Below, in pieces: positions 6,916 through 14,917 of a DNA stretch of 18,418 nt. Positions within the stretch are counted from its first letter, which is position 1, and each line of letters starts with the position of its first letter. Source of the DNA: JAUVYV01 sp964394625 (lineage in GTDB: Bacteria > Planctomycetota > Phycisphaerae > Sedimentisphaerales > Anaerobacaceae); contig CAYMYK010000037.1 in assembly GCA_964394625.1 (NCBI GenBank), forward strand, positions 1-18,418. The letters run 5' to 3'. Under the pieces are notes generated by a model that saw only the letters and a list, made by a program, of their open reading frames with translations, was not told where the DNA came from and made no database searches. Made by a program: the position numbers and the translations under genes.

Positions 6916-7110
6916 ATGTTGGTCCTAAGCAGACAGAAAGATGAATCCATTATGATTGGCGACGAAGTCGAAGTAACCATCGTCGATGTACGCGGCGATA
7001 AGGTCCGGCTCGGAATTACCGCGCCAAGGAGCATACCCGTGCATCGAAGAGAGGTGTACGAGGCGATTCAACGCGAAAAGAAGCAAAAGGCCAGCCATAA
7101 TGAACAGTAA
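6916..7110 (+). CDS. csrA: Carbon storage regulator CsrA
   Basis: A small RNA-binding homodimer that controls translation and stability of target mRNAs by binding GGA motifs. It has 64 residues, the usual size. The start M-L-V-L-S-R and the key RNA-binding residues L4, R6 and R44 are present, as is the conserved V-H-R-R-E-V-Y-E-A-I-Q segment (42-52). AAAGGAG at 6903-6909 sits six bases before the ATG at 6916, so the upstream in-frame TTG at 6910 is not the start. No fliW or flagellar gene adjoins it, so its usual anti-regulator partner is not visible here. Confidence 0.95.
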   Translation: MLVLSRQKDESIMIGDEVEVTIVDVRGDKVRLGITAPRSIPVHRREVYEAIQREKKQKASHNEQ

Positions 7111-7251
7111 AAAGCAGCCGCCGGTCAATACCGCTGTTATACTGCTCTCGACTGAATTTCCCCGTTCGTTCGCGGGCAAGTAACTTTAGAACAACAACTT
7201 AAAATCTCACTCGCGGGAATTTATTACCCTAAAGGGTATAATTTTTCCTTC

Positions 7252-7293
7252 TCGGCCTGTTCTCACCTGCCGCACGAACAGGCCGATTTCTCT
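7252..7293 (+). terminator. Strong intrinsic terminator of csrA
   Basis: An 11-bp perfect stem pairs TCGGCCTGTTC at 7252-7262 with GAACAGGCCGA at 7276-7286, with a 13-nt loop and TTTCTCT following. A weaker hairpin upstream, TACCCT/AGGGTA at 7225-7238, is followed by TAATTTTT. The large stem lies between convergent genes and could also stop minus-strand transcripts. Confidence 0.75.
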
Positions 7294-7384
7294 GCGCCGA
7301 ACGCGCCGGGCTATATGGCTGCGGAATAAACCCTGCCCTTAAGACTAAAACTGCTTGCAAACACGATGTTCGACTGCGCGACTT

Positions 7385-8725
7385 TTAACGCAGCCCAAAT
7401 CTGCCGCACAACTCTTTCACCCGTGCCCTGATTCGTTCGGCCGGCGTCGCCTCTATCCTGTATCCGCTCCGGCCTGCCGGCTCCGCTGCCCTCAAAACCT
7501 CGTCCGCCATCGCTGATATTTCGTCAATCTCACCAACGCCCATTCCGTCTCGCGTAACAATAGGCGTCCCTAACCGGATGCCGCTCGTCTCGCCGACACC
7601 GCGCTCATCGTAAGGAAGCGGACATTTATCAACCACAATCCCGCACCGCTCCAAACACCCCTGCGCCGCTGCGCCGCTCAAACCAGCCGCCGCACTCGAC
7701 ACATTAACCAGAACGATATGATTGTCCGTCCCACCGGTCAGCACGTCGTGTCCCGCATCTATCAAATCGCCGGCTAACCGTTTCGCATTCTCAATCACCC
7801 TAAACTGCCTGGCTCTGTATGCATCCGACAACGCCTCCCTGAAAAAAACCGCCTTGGCCGCAATGTTATTCAGATATGGCGTCCCCTGCAAACCCGGAAA
7901 CGTCGCCTTTTCAATGTGCCGCCACAGCGGCATACTCTTGCCGTGTGCCGTAACGCTTCTGTCAAAATCCTTGCCCATCAGAACAAGCCCGCCTCTCGGC
8001 CCGCCCGGCTTATACGTGCTGGTCGTCGTCACGTGGGCGCTGCCAATCGGCGAGTCGTGCGCACCCGCAATCACCAGCGCAGACAAATGCGATATGTCCG
8101 CCAAAAGATACGCCCCGACATCGTCCGCTATCCGCCTGAACCGCTCGAAATCTATCGCCCTGCTGTAGGCGCTCGCCCCGCAGATAATCAGCCTCGGACC
8201 GAACTTTTCCGACTGCTCCGCAATCCTGTCGTAGTCCAGCACCAAACTGTCCCTATCGACGTAATAGTGCTGCACGTTATAGAACTTTCGCGTCAGCGAA
8301 TCCTCCGAGCCGTGCGAGTAATGCCCGCCGCACTCGACTCCCATACTCAGTATCTTCTCGCCCGGCTCTAACAAAGCGTTTATCACAATCTGGTTCGCCG
8401 TCGTCCCCGAGTGTGGCTGAACGTTCGCATAACCGGCCCCGAAAACGCTCTTCGCCCGTGATACCGCCAGACGCTCTATCTCGTCAATAACCCCGCTGCC
8501 ACCGTGCATCCGGGCGCCGGCAAAGCCCTCGCTTGTCTTGTTCTGTAATACCGAACCCAACGCCGCTAAGACCGCTCGAGAGCACCGGTTCTCCGCCGCC
8601 AAAAGCTGTATCGTACCGCTCAGCCGCTCGTACTCCGCCGTTATCAGCTTGTGAACCTGCTCGTCCGAGTCCTTCAGCGACTCAAATATCCCCTTGTGAT
8701 ACCCCTGTGACGAAAATCCTTCCAA
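7385..8725 (-). CDS. Divergent serine hydroxymethyltransferase-family PLP enzyme
   Basis: 446 residues, clearly of the SHMT (GlyA) family, which interconverts serine and glycine using PLP and tetrahydrofolate. Retained: A-N-V-Q-P-H-S-G at 100-107, G-G-H-Y-S-H-G at 133-139, A-D-I-S-H at 209-213 (PLP-ring aspartate D210), lysine K239, and the carboxylate-binding arginine in S-G-I-R-L-G-T-P (R384). Changed: the lysine loop reads T-T-S-T-Y-K-P-G-G-P-R instead of T-T-T-H-K-T-L-R-G-P-R. N-K-T-S-E-G-F-A-G-A-R-M-H-G-G replaces the tyrosine-rich N-K-Y-A-E-G-Y-P-G-x-R-Y-Y-G-G, and P-G-L-Q-G-T-P replaces P-G-x-Q-G-G-P. It may therefore be a paralogue with altered substrate or folate use, such as an aldolase or transaldolase. 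The TTG start is supported by GGAGG (plus 8732-8736) six bases upstream. It follows rseP by 19 bp and is probably cotranscribed. Confidence 0.85.
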   Translation of the reverse strand: MEGFSSQGYHKGIFESLKDSDEQVHKLITAEYERLSGTIQLLAAENRCSRAVLAALGSVLQNKTSEGFAGARMHGGSGVIDEIERLAVSRAKSVFGAGYANVQPHSGTTANQIVINALLEPGEKILSMGVECGGHYSHGSEDSLTRKFYNVQHYYVDRDSLVLDYDRIAEQSEKFGPRLIICGASAYSRAIDFERFRRIADDVGAYLLADISHLSALVIAGAHDSPIGSAHVTTTSTYKPGGPRGGLVLMGKDFDRSVTAHGKSMPLWRHIEKATFPGLQGTPYLNNIAAKAVFFREALSDAYRARQFRVIENAKRLAGDLIDAGHDVLTGGTDNHIVLVNVSSAAAGLSGAAAQGCLERCGIVVDKCPLPYDERGVGETSGIRLGTPIVTRDGMGVGEIDEISAMADEVLRAAEPAGRSGYRIEATPAERIRARVKELCGRFGLR

Positions 8726-8744
8726 ACAGTGCCTCCGCCGCCGC

Positions 8745-10934
8745 TTACCTCAGAATATAGTTCACAATGTCGTTAAACGTCAGGTAAATAAACAACGCAC
8801 CAATTAACACCCAGCCCGTGTATGCTATAATCCCCTGCGTCCGCTCACCCAGCGCCGAACCCTTCACCTTCTCAATCAGCAAAAGCACAATCAGCCCGCC
8901 GTCAAGTGGCGGCAGGGGCAAAAAATTCACCACCGCTATACACGCGCTTATCAGCCCGAGAAGGTAAACATAGTAAACCAACGGCTGGGTCGCAACTACT
9001 CGATAACTCAGCGTAAGAATCCCGACCGGCCCCATAAGCGTCTTCGGGCTGAGAAGCCCCCGAACCAAACGCATCACCGTAAGGTATGTCTGCTCAACGA
9101 ACATCACCGTCTTCTTGTATCCTATCACAACCGCCTCGACCGGCCCGTCCGCTCGATACAGCCGCTCAACAGTCCCAAATGGAATCGCCTGCACAAGTGC
9201 CGACCGAACCGTCACCGAATCACGCCACTTTCCCACCTCAACGCCAACGTCGCCGGCAACCTCGCCGCTGAGACGCCAGTCAATCGTTATCCGCTGCCCC
9301 TCGTTCAGCCGAACCTGCCGAATCACATCGTAAAAACTCGATACCGCTGCGCCATCAACCGATGTTATCCTCGCTCCCCGCGGTATCGCCAACGGCTCCC
9401 GACCGTCCTCTCCCGAAATCGTCTTCGCCACTACCGCATCCTCGCCGTCGAGCGAAACCACAATGCCAATCACAACACGCTTGCCCCCCGGTGGCCGCCT
9501 CGGCTCCACCGTAACGCCCAGACGCTGCTCGCTCCCGTTCGCATCCGCCCGAAGCACCTCGACAGAAAGCTCCCTGCCTTCGTACTCCTGCGTAACCTCG
9601 CGAAGCTCGCTGTATGTCGGGTTCGCTATTCCCCCGGCGGCGACGATAACATCACCCGCCCGCAGAGGCATCTTCGCCTGTTCAACTGCTTTTCTTATGC
9701 CAATCTTCGCAAGCAGTCCCTTCACCCGGCCCATAAACCCGCCCTTAGCCGCCCCGCCTTTACCGGCCACCGCCTCTATGCGCAGACGCGGTACCATCGA
9801 GCAGATATGCAGCATCCTCGCCGCCGGCTCGCCGGAACGCTCATCGGCCTGCTGCAAAACCAGCTTGAGACGCGTATCGAAAAGCTCCTGATGCTCGCCT
9901 CCCTGCTCCCGCTCGGCCAGTACCGTTATACCAGGCGTAAGCGCCTCGCGTACGATTTGCTCGAACTGATGATAACTCTCAACCTCTTTGCCGTTCACCG
10001 ACCTTATCGTATCGCCGCTGCGAAGACCCGTCGCCTCCTCAAGAGCATTTACATCCGAAACCTCCGCAACCGTCATGCTCAGCTCCGGCGAAATACCGAA
10101 ACGCTTCACCTGCTCGCCCCTTGGGGTCTCACCCGCAGGCTGCTCGGCTGCAATCGAGTACTCCTGAACCGAACCGTCTCTGTGCCTCACCGTCATAGCA
10201 ACCGGCTCGTTCGTGTCCGACAACGCCGCAGCTACCGCTACGTTGTAGAAGTCGAGATACTTGTCCTCTCCGCCTATCGCGATTATCTCGTCTCCCGCCT
10301 TCAGACCCGCTCGCGCAGCAGGCGAGTCAGGCAACACATCGCCTACAACCGCCGGTACTAATCTTATCCCAACAAGAAAAACCACCATAAAAATTACTAT
10401 GGCGCTCAGAATATTGAAAGTAACCCCCGCCGCGAGCACCGCCATCCGGGCCGCTATCGGCTTGTTCGCAAATGAACGCGGGTCGTCATTACGCCTGTCC
10501 GGGCCTATGTCGTCCTGCCCTAACATCTTCAAAAAACCACCCAACGGGATAAGACCAATCCGGTATTCCGTCTCGCCGGCTTTGGCCTTTTTGCCCACCG
10601 TAAAACTCAGAAGTCCGTCGCCCGAATCATCACCTTCCTTCGGCAAAATCTCCGGCAAAATCCGAACCCGCCAACCCTGCTCGGTTCGCTTGATACCAAA
10701 CAAAACAGGCGGCATAAAAAGTGAAAACGCCTCCACCTTTATACCCGAAAGCTTCGCTGCGACAAAATGTCCGAACTCATGAATAATTATAACCGCGCCG
10801 ATACCAAGAACCACCAGCAGTATATTCCCCCAGACCGCGATGTTCCTGATAACTAAGCTAACCACGCCGACTGCAATAAGACCGAACACTATCAATCGCA
10901 CAATACTCTTCGATAAGCCCTTCGGCTCACTCAT
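8745..10934 (-). CDS. rseP: RseP-like site-2 intramembrane metalloprotease with four PDZ-like domains
   Basis: An M50 zinc protease of the inner membrane that cleaves membrane segments of anti-sigma factors and leftover signal peptides. The catalytic H-E-F-G-H is at residues 52-56 in the first core helix, and the second metal-site motif N-F-L-P-L-P-P-L-D-G-G is at 670-680. The conserved G-G-F-L-K-M-L-G loop is at 132-139. At 729 residues it is far longer than the roughly 450 of Escherichia coli RseP. The extra length lies between the two core halves and holds about four PDZ-like repeats (about 194-265, 286-358, 383-476, 488-556), each with an R-x-G-D or P-R-G-A type turn. CTCC at plus 10942-10945 gives GGAG seven bases before the ATG. 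The M56 gene ends 151 bp upstream and the SHMT paralogue starts 19 bp downstream. dxr, a frequent neighbour, is absent. Confidence 0.92.
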   Translation of the reverse strand: MSEPKGLSKSIVRLIVFGLIAVGVVSLVIRNIAVWGNILLVVLGIGAVIIIHEFGHFVAAKLSGIKVEAFSLFMPPVLFGIKRTEQGWRVRILPEILPKEGDDSGDGLLSFTVGKKAKAGETEYRIGLIPLGGFLKMLGQDDIGPDRRNDDPRSFANKPIAARMAVLAAGVTFNILSAIVIFMVVFLVGIRLVPAVVGDVLPDSPAARAGLKAGDEIIAIGGEDKYLDFYNVAVAAALSDTNEPVAMTVRHRDGSVQEYSIAAEQPAGETPRGEQVKRFGISPELSMTVAEVSDVNALEEATGLRSGDTIRSVNGKEVESYHQFEQIVREALTPGITVLAEREQGGEHQELFDTRLKLVLQQADERSGEPAARMLHICSMVPRLRIEAVAGKGGAAKGGFMGRVKGLLAKIGIRKAVEQAKMPLRAGDVIVAAGGIANPTYSELREVTQEYEGRELSVEVLRADANGSEQRLGVTVEPRRPPGGKRVVIGIVVSLDGEDAVVAKTISGEDGREPLAIPRGARITSVDGAAVSSFYDVIRQVRLNEGQRITIDWRLSGEVAGDVGVEVGKWRDSVTVRSALVQAIPFGTVERLYRADGPVEAVVIGYKKTVMFVEQTYLTVMRLVRGLLSPKTLMGPVGILTLSYRVVATQPLVYYVYLLGLISACIAVVNFLPLPPLDGGLIVLLLIEKVKGSALGERTQGIIAYTGWVLIGALFIYLTFNDIVNYILR

Positions 10935-11004
10935 AAATCATCTCCAAATCCTTCGCCGCACTTTACCGGCCAAACCAATACCAAAAGAAAAACAACGAAT
11001 CGCC

Positions 11005-11033
11005 ATTATACCCCCTAACCACGAAAAGACCAC
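11005..11033 (-). promoter_or_regulatory. Possible rseP promoter (-10 box only)
   Basis: In the 151-bp gap before rseP, the minus strand has a perfect TATAAT (plus 11005-11010) about 70 bp from the start. The -35 position at 17 bp reads GTGGTC, which is not convincing. A promoter here would let rseP be expressed independently of the BlaI-M56 module. Confidence 0.35.
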
Positions 11034-11085
11034 CCCCAAAATGCGCTGAACGCCGCCTCCCCGGCCTCTTTGCTCCTGAAGGCCC

Positions 11086-14000
11086 TTAATCGAACGGCTC
11101 TTCTCTTTCCGCTCGCCTCTCCCACCGCCGCCACAGCTTCTTGATAATCGCCGGCTCCTTCAGGCCGTGGCCCTGCCCCTTCACTTCGCCGGCCCCTAAT
11201 GTAAAATCTCCATTTTCAGCATCCACAAAACCCGGCTCTGCCTCTATGGATTTCACCGGCTTATCGATATTCTCCGTATCCGTCTCGTTCTCCCAGAACG
11301 TATTGCCGAAGAGCTTATTGCCCCCTTTGCCTCCCTCTTTGAACACCGCCACCCCTCTCGAATTGCCGCACAGAACGTTGTTGCGAATCGTCAAGCTGCA
11401 CGTTTCCCGCATATCGATGCCCGCATAGCTCGAATCCGCTATTACGTTATTCTCTATCCGCAACTCCGACCTCGCAAACCCGCTTATCCCTTCTGTGTTG
11501 CCAATGATGGCATTGTTGCTAATCGTCCCCTTCGCGCTCTTATTGCCTAAATACACCCCGCGATTCTTGTTGCCGATAATCAGGTTGTCCCGCATATCGA
11601 GCTCACCGCCCGTACTGCGGACCGCATGATAGCCCGAGCCCGTAATAACATTTCTCAGCACCTTCACCTTTGCGCCCGAATACAGTATCACCCCCTGATG
11701 TCCGCAGTCCATAACCAGGCAATCTTGCATCGTCCCCTCCGTCCCCTCGCCGTAACAGACGACGTACTCGAAGCCCTCGAACCGGCACTTCTCTATAGTC
11801 ATATTCGAGAACCCCAGAGCTTTCACCGCCGCCGGCGACCTCTGAAAATTGCCTAACGGCTCGAACCGACACCCCTTGAGCTCCGCCCTCGTATCCTTGA
11901 CCCCGACCGCAAACGGATACTCGGTATTCTTATCGCTCGTCGCCAACTGCCACCTGATTGTCACATCCTCTATCGTCACCTTCCCCCTGCCCTTCGTATC
12001 AATCAAAATCGCCGGCTCATTCGCCGTCACCTCGAACACACACCCGTCCCTCGATTCACCCTTGATGCTCAGCGCCTTGCCAACTTTAATCGGCTCCGTA
12101 TATGTCCCCGCAGGTATCGTCACCACACCGCCCGCCCGCGCCGAATCAATCATCTCCTGTAGCCCTAATGACGGTTTGACCCCTGAGACAGTCGAGACCG
12201 GCTGAACCTTGGAAACCGCATTTTCATTGATTGACCTGGCATGGTCTATCATACGCCGCGGTATTTCTGTCGCACTGCCGTCAGTGCCTTTGGTTGCGAA
12301 GACTATTGCGTAGCTTGTGGCGGCAAAACCTCTCTCGCTCTTGAAATTATTGAATCGCCCTTCGTTGATACCGACATAATAGACCTTTGCCGGCTCGAGT
12401 TTCACCGGCATAGTGCACGTCCGCCGCATCCTGTCGTAGTGAACGCCTCCTGTAGTTTTCGGGTAAGTTGCTCTTCCGGTTGGCCCTGTTGTGAACGACC
12501 ATGATTTGTCCGTCATTCGCTGGTCGAAAGTTACCGTGATTTTATCTAATAACGGCGAAACACTCTTATCAAAGGGCTTGATATTCGTACGAACAACCAC
12601 AGGATTTCTTTCACCTTTAACCGGCCTTGCTGATTCGCCCCGAACCATCGTCCCGTCCTTCGCTATCTGCTCGACCAGCAAATTCCCCTTATGGTCAATC
12701 GCATCTCTGAACTTCCGACGAAGCTCGGCAAACAGTTTCACCGCCTCGTCTTCCTTACTCGCATCTTTGTAATACAGCCCAAGCTCCAATCTCGCCATCG
12801 CACCGACCTGTGAGCCGTCCCCATACCAGCAATCACCAAAATCCTCGATAGCCCGCTTGAGATACCGCTCCTTCTGTTTGCCCTCGGACATCCGCGACAA
12901 ATAAAGAACCGCACAACCCGTCCTGTTCGCCTTGGCATAACGCGCTATAAGTTTCTCCAGCGCCTCTTGTGCCTCCTCTGTCCCACTCTTCTTATTCGCC
13001 ACCTGGTAAAGCTGCTCTATTTCACCAAGCTCCTCCTGGCTGTAATTCGCCATATCCTGCTGCATCCGCCTCTCAAAATTACTCCTCAGCCGCTTCCGCC
13101 GCTTCGCAACAACGTCCTCATCACCACCCCCAAACTCCGCCGCACTGATGACCATCTCAGAACCGCCCTCTGCCTGCCCACCCTGCTTTTGCACAGCAGC
13201 TTGTTCGGTTCGTGCCTTCGCCATCGGCAGCAGCACCGCACCAATCACGACTACACTTATCAGACCGACAAGCCCCAGCTTCGCACTACTCGGCACGGGT
13301 CTGTTCAACATCCTCTTAATCCTGCCCGTCAGCTCGCTCTTCGATTCCACAACGCCAATCAATCGCAAGCTCAGCGCAGGCCGCCTGAACGCTAACTTCG
13401 CCACACTAAGCAGCGTCTGCGGATACTCCCCGGCCTTCTCCCCCATCGCCACCTGAACCTGCTCATCGACCGCCTGCTCACGTACACGCCGAATCGCCCG
13501 GTTCGCAACCCACAATAGAGGATTGTAAAAATACGCTATCTGCAACAATGTCTGCGCCAGATTAACCCACAAATCCCCGCGTTTGATATGCGCCAATTCG
13601 TGCAGCAAAACCGTACGCAAGTGTCCCGCCCCCAAACTGGACCCTAAGTTCTGCGGCACCAAAACAGTTGGCCGAAACAATCCGCATACCGCGGGACTGC
13701 TCGCTGCCGCCGAGACCTTCAGCCCAACGCTGCCCTTAATACCAATCTGCTTACAGCAGTACCGAAGCGTATCGGCCATCAACCTGTTCGCATCTTTCGC
13801 CTGCCTCACTAATCCGAAAACAAACATCGCACGCTGCAAAAGCAAAAGCGCCATCGCCCCCGCAACACCAACCCACGCCAAAAATACCACCCCCTGCCAC
13901 GTCACTGATGGCACAGCGTCTGCTTCGGCCTCCCGCGCCGCCGCCGTCACTTCTTCCTGTTTGCCCGCCGTCGCTGCCGGCTCAACGTCTGAACCCGCCG

Positions 14001-14343
14001 CCTTTTCACCTGTAACCGCCTCCGGCAATAACAACGCCGGGCTTGTCTCCGCTCTCGCCTTCTCCCCTCCCGTTTCTGCCGCACCGCTTATTGTTACGCT
14101 CGCTAATTTGTCACCGACAACGTTACCCACACTCACCGGCGACCACAGTGACGTCGGCAGCAAAAGCTTGACAAGCACAAGCATCCATACCCAGTAACGA
14201 ACGACCGCCCGAACTCGCTTGCGCAGAAGAAAATCCGCAACCAGCAAAATCACTATCAGCACACTCGATTGAATCAGCATAGGTAGCGCAAATTCAATAA
14301 ATCCGCCGCCCGCCCGCTCGATTTGCTCCAATAAAATGTCCAT
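11086..14343 (-). CDS. BlaR1-like M56 metalloprotease receptor with TPR-like, Ig-like and beta-helix sensor domains
   Basis: 1085 residues. The N-terminal third is BlaR1/MecR1-like: membrane spans near 15-39, 46-63 and 150-178; the gluzincin motif H-E-L-A-H at 248-252; the third-ligand region R-E-Q-A-V-D-E at 288-294; and a fourth span at 356-373. Known BlaR1 topology puts the protease inside the cell and everything after span four outside. In place of a penicillin-binding sensor it has a TPR-like helical region (about 430-553), an Ig-like region (about 581-686, with I-T-V-T-F-D-Q-R-M) and a right-handed beta-helix (about 725-1053) rich in N-N-x-I-x-G-N turns. An Ala/Glu-rich linker fills 87-146. 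GGGAGG (plus 14351-14356) supports the ATG at 14343 over one at 14364 that overlaps the blaI stop. It lies 17 bp after blaI, so this is a repressor-receptor pair; the ligand is unknown. Confidence 0.88.
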   Translation of the reverse strand: MDILLEQIERAGGGFIEFALPMLIQSSVLIVILLVADFLLRKRVRAVVRYWVWMLVLVKLLLPTSLWSPVSVGNVVGDKLASVTISGAAETGGEKARAETSPALLLPEAVTGEKAAGSDVEPAATAGKQEEVTAAAREAEADAVPSVTWQGVVFLAWVGVAGAMALLLLQRAMFVFGLVRQAKDANRLMADTLRYCCKQIGIKGSVGLKVSAAASSPAVCGLFRPTVLVPQNLGSSLGAGHLRTVLLHELAHIKRGDLWVNLAQTLLQIAYFYNPLLWVANRAIRRVREQAVDEQVQVAMGEKAGEYPQTLLSVAKLAFRRPALSLRLIGVVESKSELTGRIKRMLNRPVPSSAKLGLVGLISVVVIGAVLLPMAKARTEQAAVQKQGGQAEGGSEMVISAAEFGGGDEDVVAKRRKRLRSNFERRMQQDMANYSQEELGEIEQLYQVANKKSGTEEAQEALEKLIARYAKANRTGCAVLYLSRMSEGKQKERYLKRAIEDFGDCWYGDGSQVGAMARLELGLYYKDASKEDEAVKLFAELRRKFRDAIDHKGNLLVEQIAKDGTMVRGESARPVKGERNPVVVRTNIKPFDKSVSPLLDKITVTFDQRMTDKSWSFTTGPTGRATYPKTTGGVHYDRMRRTCTMPVKLEPAKVYYVGINEGRFNNFKSERGFAATSYAIVFATKGTDGSATEIPRRMIDHARSINENAVSKVQPVSTVSGVKPSLGLQEMIDSARAGGVVTIPAGTYTEPIKVGKALSIKGESRDGCVFEVTANEPAILIDTKGRGKVTIEDVTIRWQLATSDKNTEYPFAVGVKDTRAELKGCRFEPLGNFQRSPAAVKALGFSNMTIEKCRFEGFEYVVCYGEGTEGTMQDCLVMDCGHQGVILYSGAKVKVLRNVITGSGYHAVRSTGGELDMRDNLIIGNKNRGVYLGNKSAKGTISNNAIIGNTEGISGFARSELRIENNVIADSSYAGIDMRETCSLTIRNNVLCGNSRGVAVFKEGGKGGNKLFGNTFWENETDTENIDKPVKSIEAEPGFVDAENGDFTLGAGEVKGQGHGLKEPAIIKKLWRRWERRAEREEPFD

Positions 14344-14360
14344 AATATCGCCTCCCAATA

Positions 14361-14768
14361 TCAAGTCCTCGGCTTCTTCTTACTTCTCCCTTTCCCCTTT
14401 TTACACTTGATAAGCGCTTCCAGCTTGCCCAGCTCATCTTTGCTTAGTTTGTTATTGTCCAACATAAATTGCATCATCGGCGTCAGCGCACCGTCGAACG
14501 CCCGCTTGACCGCACGCATAATCTCTCCGCTCTGCGCCTGTCTCTGGGTAATCGTCGAGCTGTACAGAATAAGATTGCGAATCCGCTCGGCCCTCAAAAG
14601 CCCCTTGCCCGCCATCCGGTCCATCATCGTCTTGACCGTGCTGTAGCTCCACCCCTTGCTCTTCGCCAGCGCCTCCGTAACCGTCGGCGCAGCACACGGC
14701 TCGTTGTCCCAGACCGCCCGGATTATCGCCCATTCACCTTCGGTTAGCTCTGAATGTTTCTTTGCCAT
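14361..14768 (-). CDS. BlaI/MecI-family transcriptional repressor
   Basis: 135 residues, the usual size. The N-terminal winged helix (about 5-72) begins S-E-L-T-E-G-E-W-A-I-I-R-A-V-W, and the recognition-helix segment is W-S-Y-S-T-V-K-T-M-M-D-R-M at 40-52, both characteristic of BlaI/MecI. The C-terminal helices (about 78-122) should form the dimer interface, followed by a strongly basic tail rich in Lys and Arg. In the known systems the dimer represses its own operon until a partner M56 receptor triggers its inactivation. AAGGAG (plus 14775-14780) six bases upstream fixes the ATG at 14768. The M56 receptor starts 17 bp after its stop, and a fitting operator lies in its promoter. Confidence 0.92.
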   Translation of the reverse strand: MAKKHSELTEGEWAIIRAVWDNEPCAAPTVTEALAKSKGWSYSTVKTMMDRMAGKGLLRAERIRNLILYSSTITQRQAQSGEIMRAVKRAFDGALTPMMQFMLDNNKLSKDELGKLEALIKCKKGKGRSKKKPRT

Positions 14769-14798
14769 AACTGTCTCCTTCAATCTCTAACATTGACG

Positions 14799-14850
14799 AG
14801 CATACTCTACAACTGTAAAGACCGCAAGAAAAAAATAAAAAATTTTCACC
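14799..14850 (-). promoter_or_regulatory. blaI-M56 promoter with A/T-rich upstream element
   Basis: On the minus strand, TTGCGG (plus 14822-14827), a 17-bp spacer and TATGCT (plus 14799-14804). Immediately upstream of the -35 (plus 14828-14846) is an almost pure A/T tract that could act as an UP element, or as the tail of a CPBP-gene terminator. The ribosome site lies about 20 bp past the -10. Confidence 0.6.
14808..14817. promoter_or_regulatory. BlaI/MecI-type operator dyad
   Basis: TACA-AC-TGTA is an inverted repeat of the half-site known for BlaI/MecI repressors. It lies wholly within the 17-bp spacer of the blaI promoter, where bound repressor would block RNA polymerase. The outer bases T14806/A14819 and C14805/G14820 extend the symmetry. 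I saw no second TACA-N2-TGTA site in the window. Confidence 0.7.
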
Positions 14851-14917
14851 TCTCGCCAAAATCGCCCATCCCAGCCCAATAACGCACATTTGGCCTCTCT
14901 AAGCCATTCAACTTCTC

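Noticed and set aside
7237..7242. Perfect TATAAT downstream of csrA
   Set aside because: No -35 box lies at a usable distance and there is no plus-strand gene downstream; it is part of a small hairpin before the terminator.
11041..11085. GGCCT...AGGCC hairpin after the M56 gene as a terminator
   Set aside because: The stem is only five base pairs and no T-run follows on the minus strand.
14361..14364. ATGA overlap between the blaI stop and an upstream ATG of the M56 gene
   Set aside because: The ATG at 14343 has a strong GGGAGG ribosome site at proper spacing, so the overlap ATG is probably not used.
14860..14917. TGGCTT/AGGCCA hairpin after the CPBP gene as a terminator
   Set aside because: The short stem includes a wobble and is not directly followed by T residues; the later A/T tract is better explained as a promoter upstream element.
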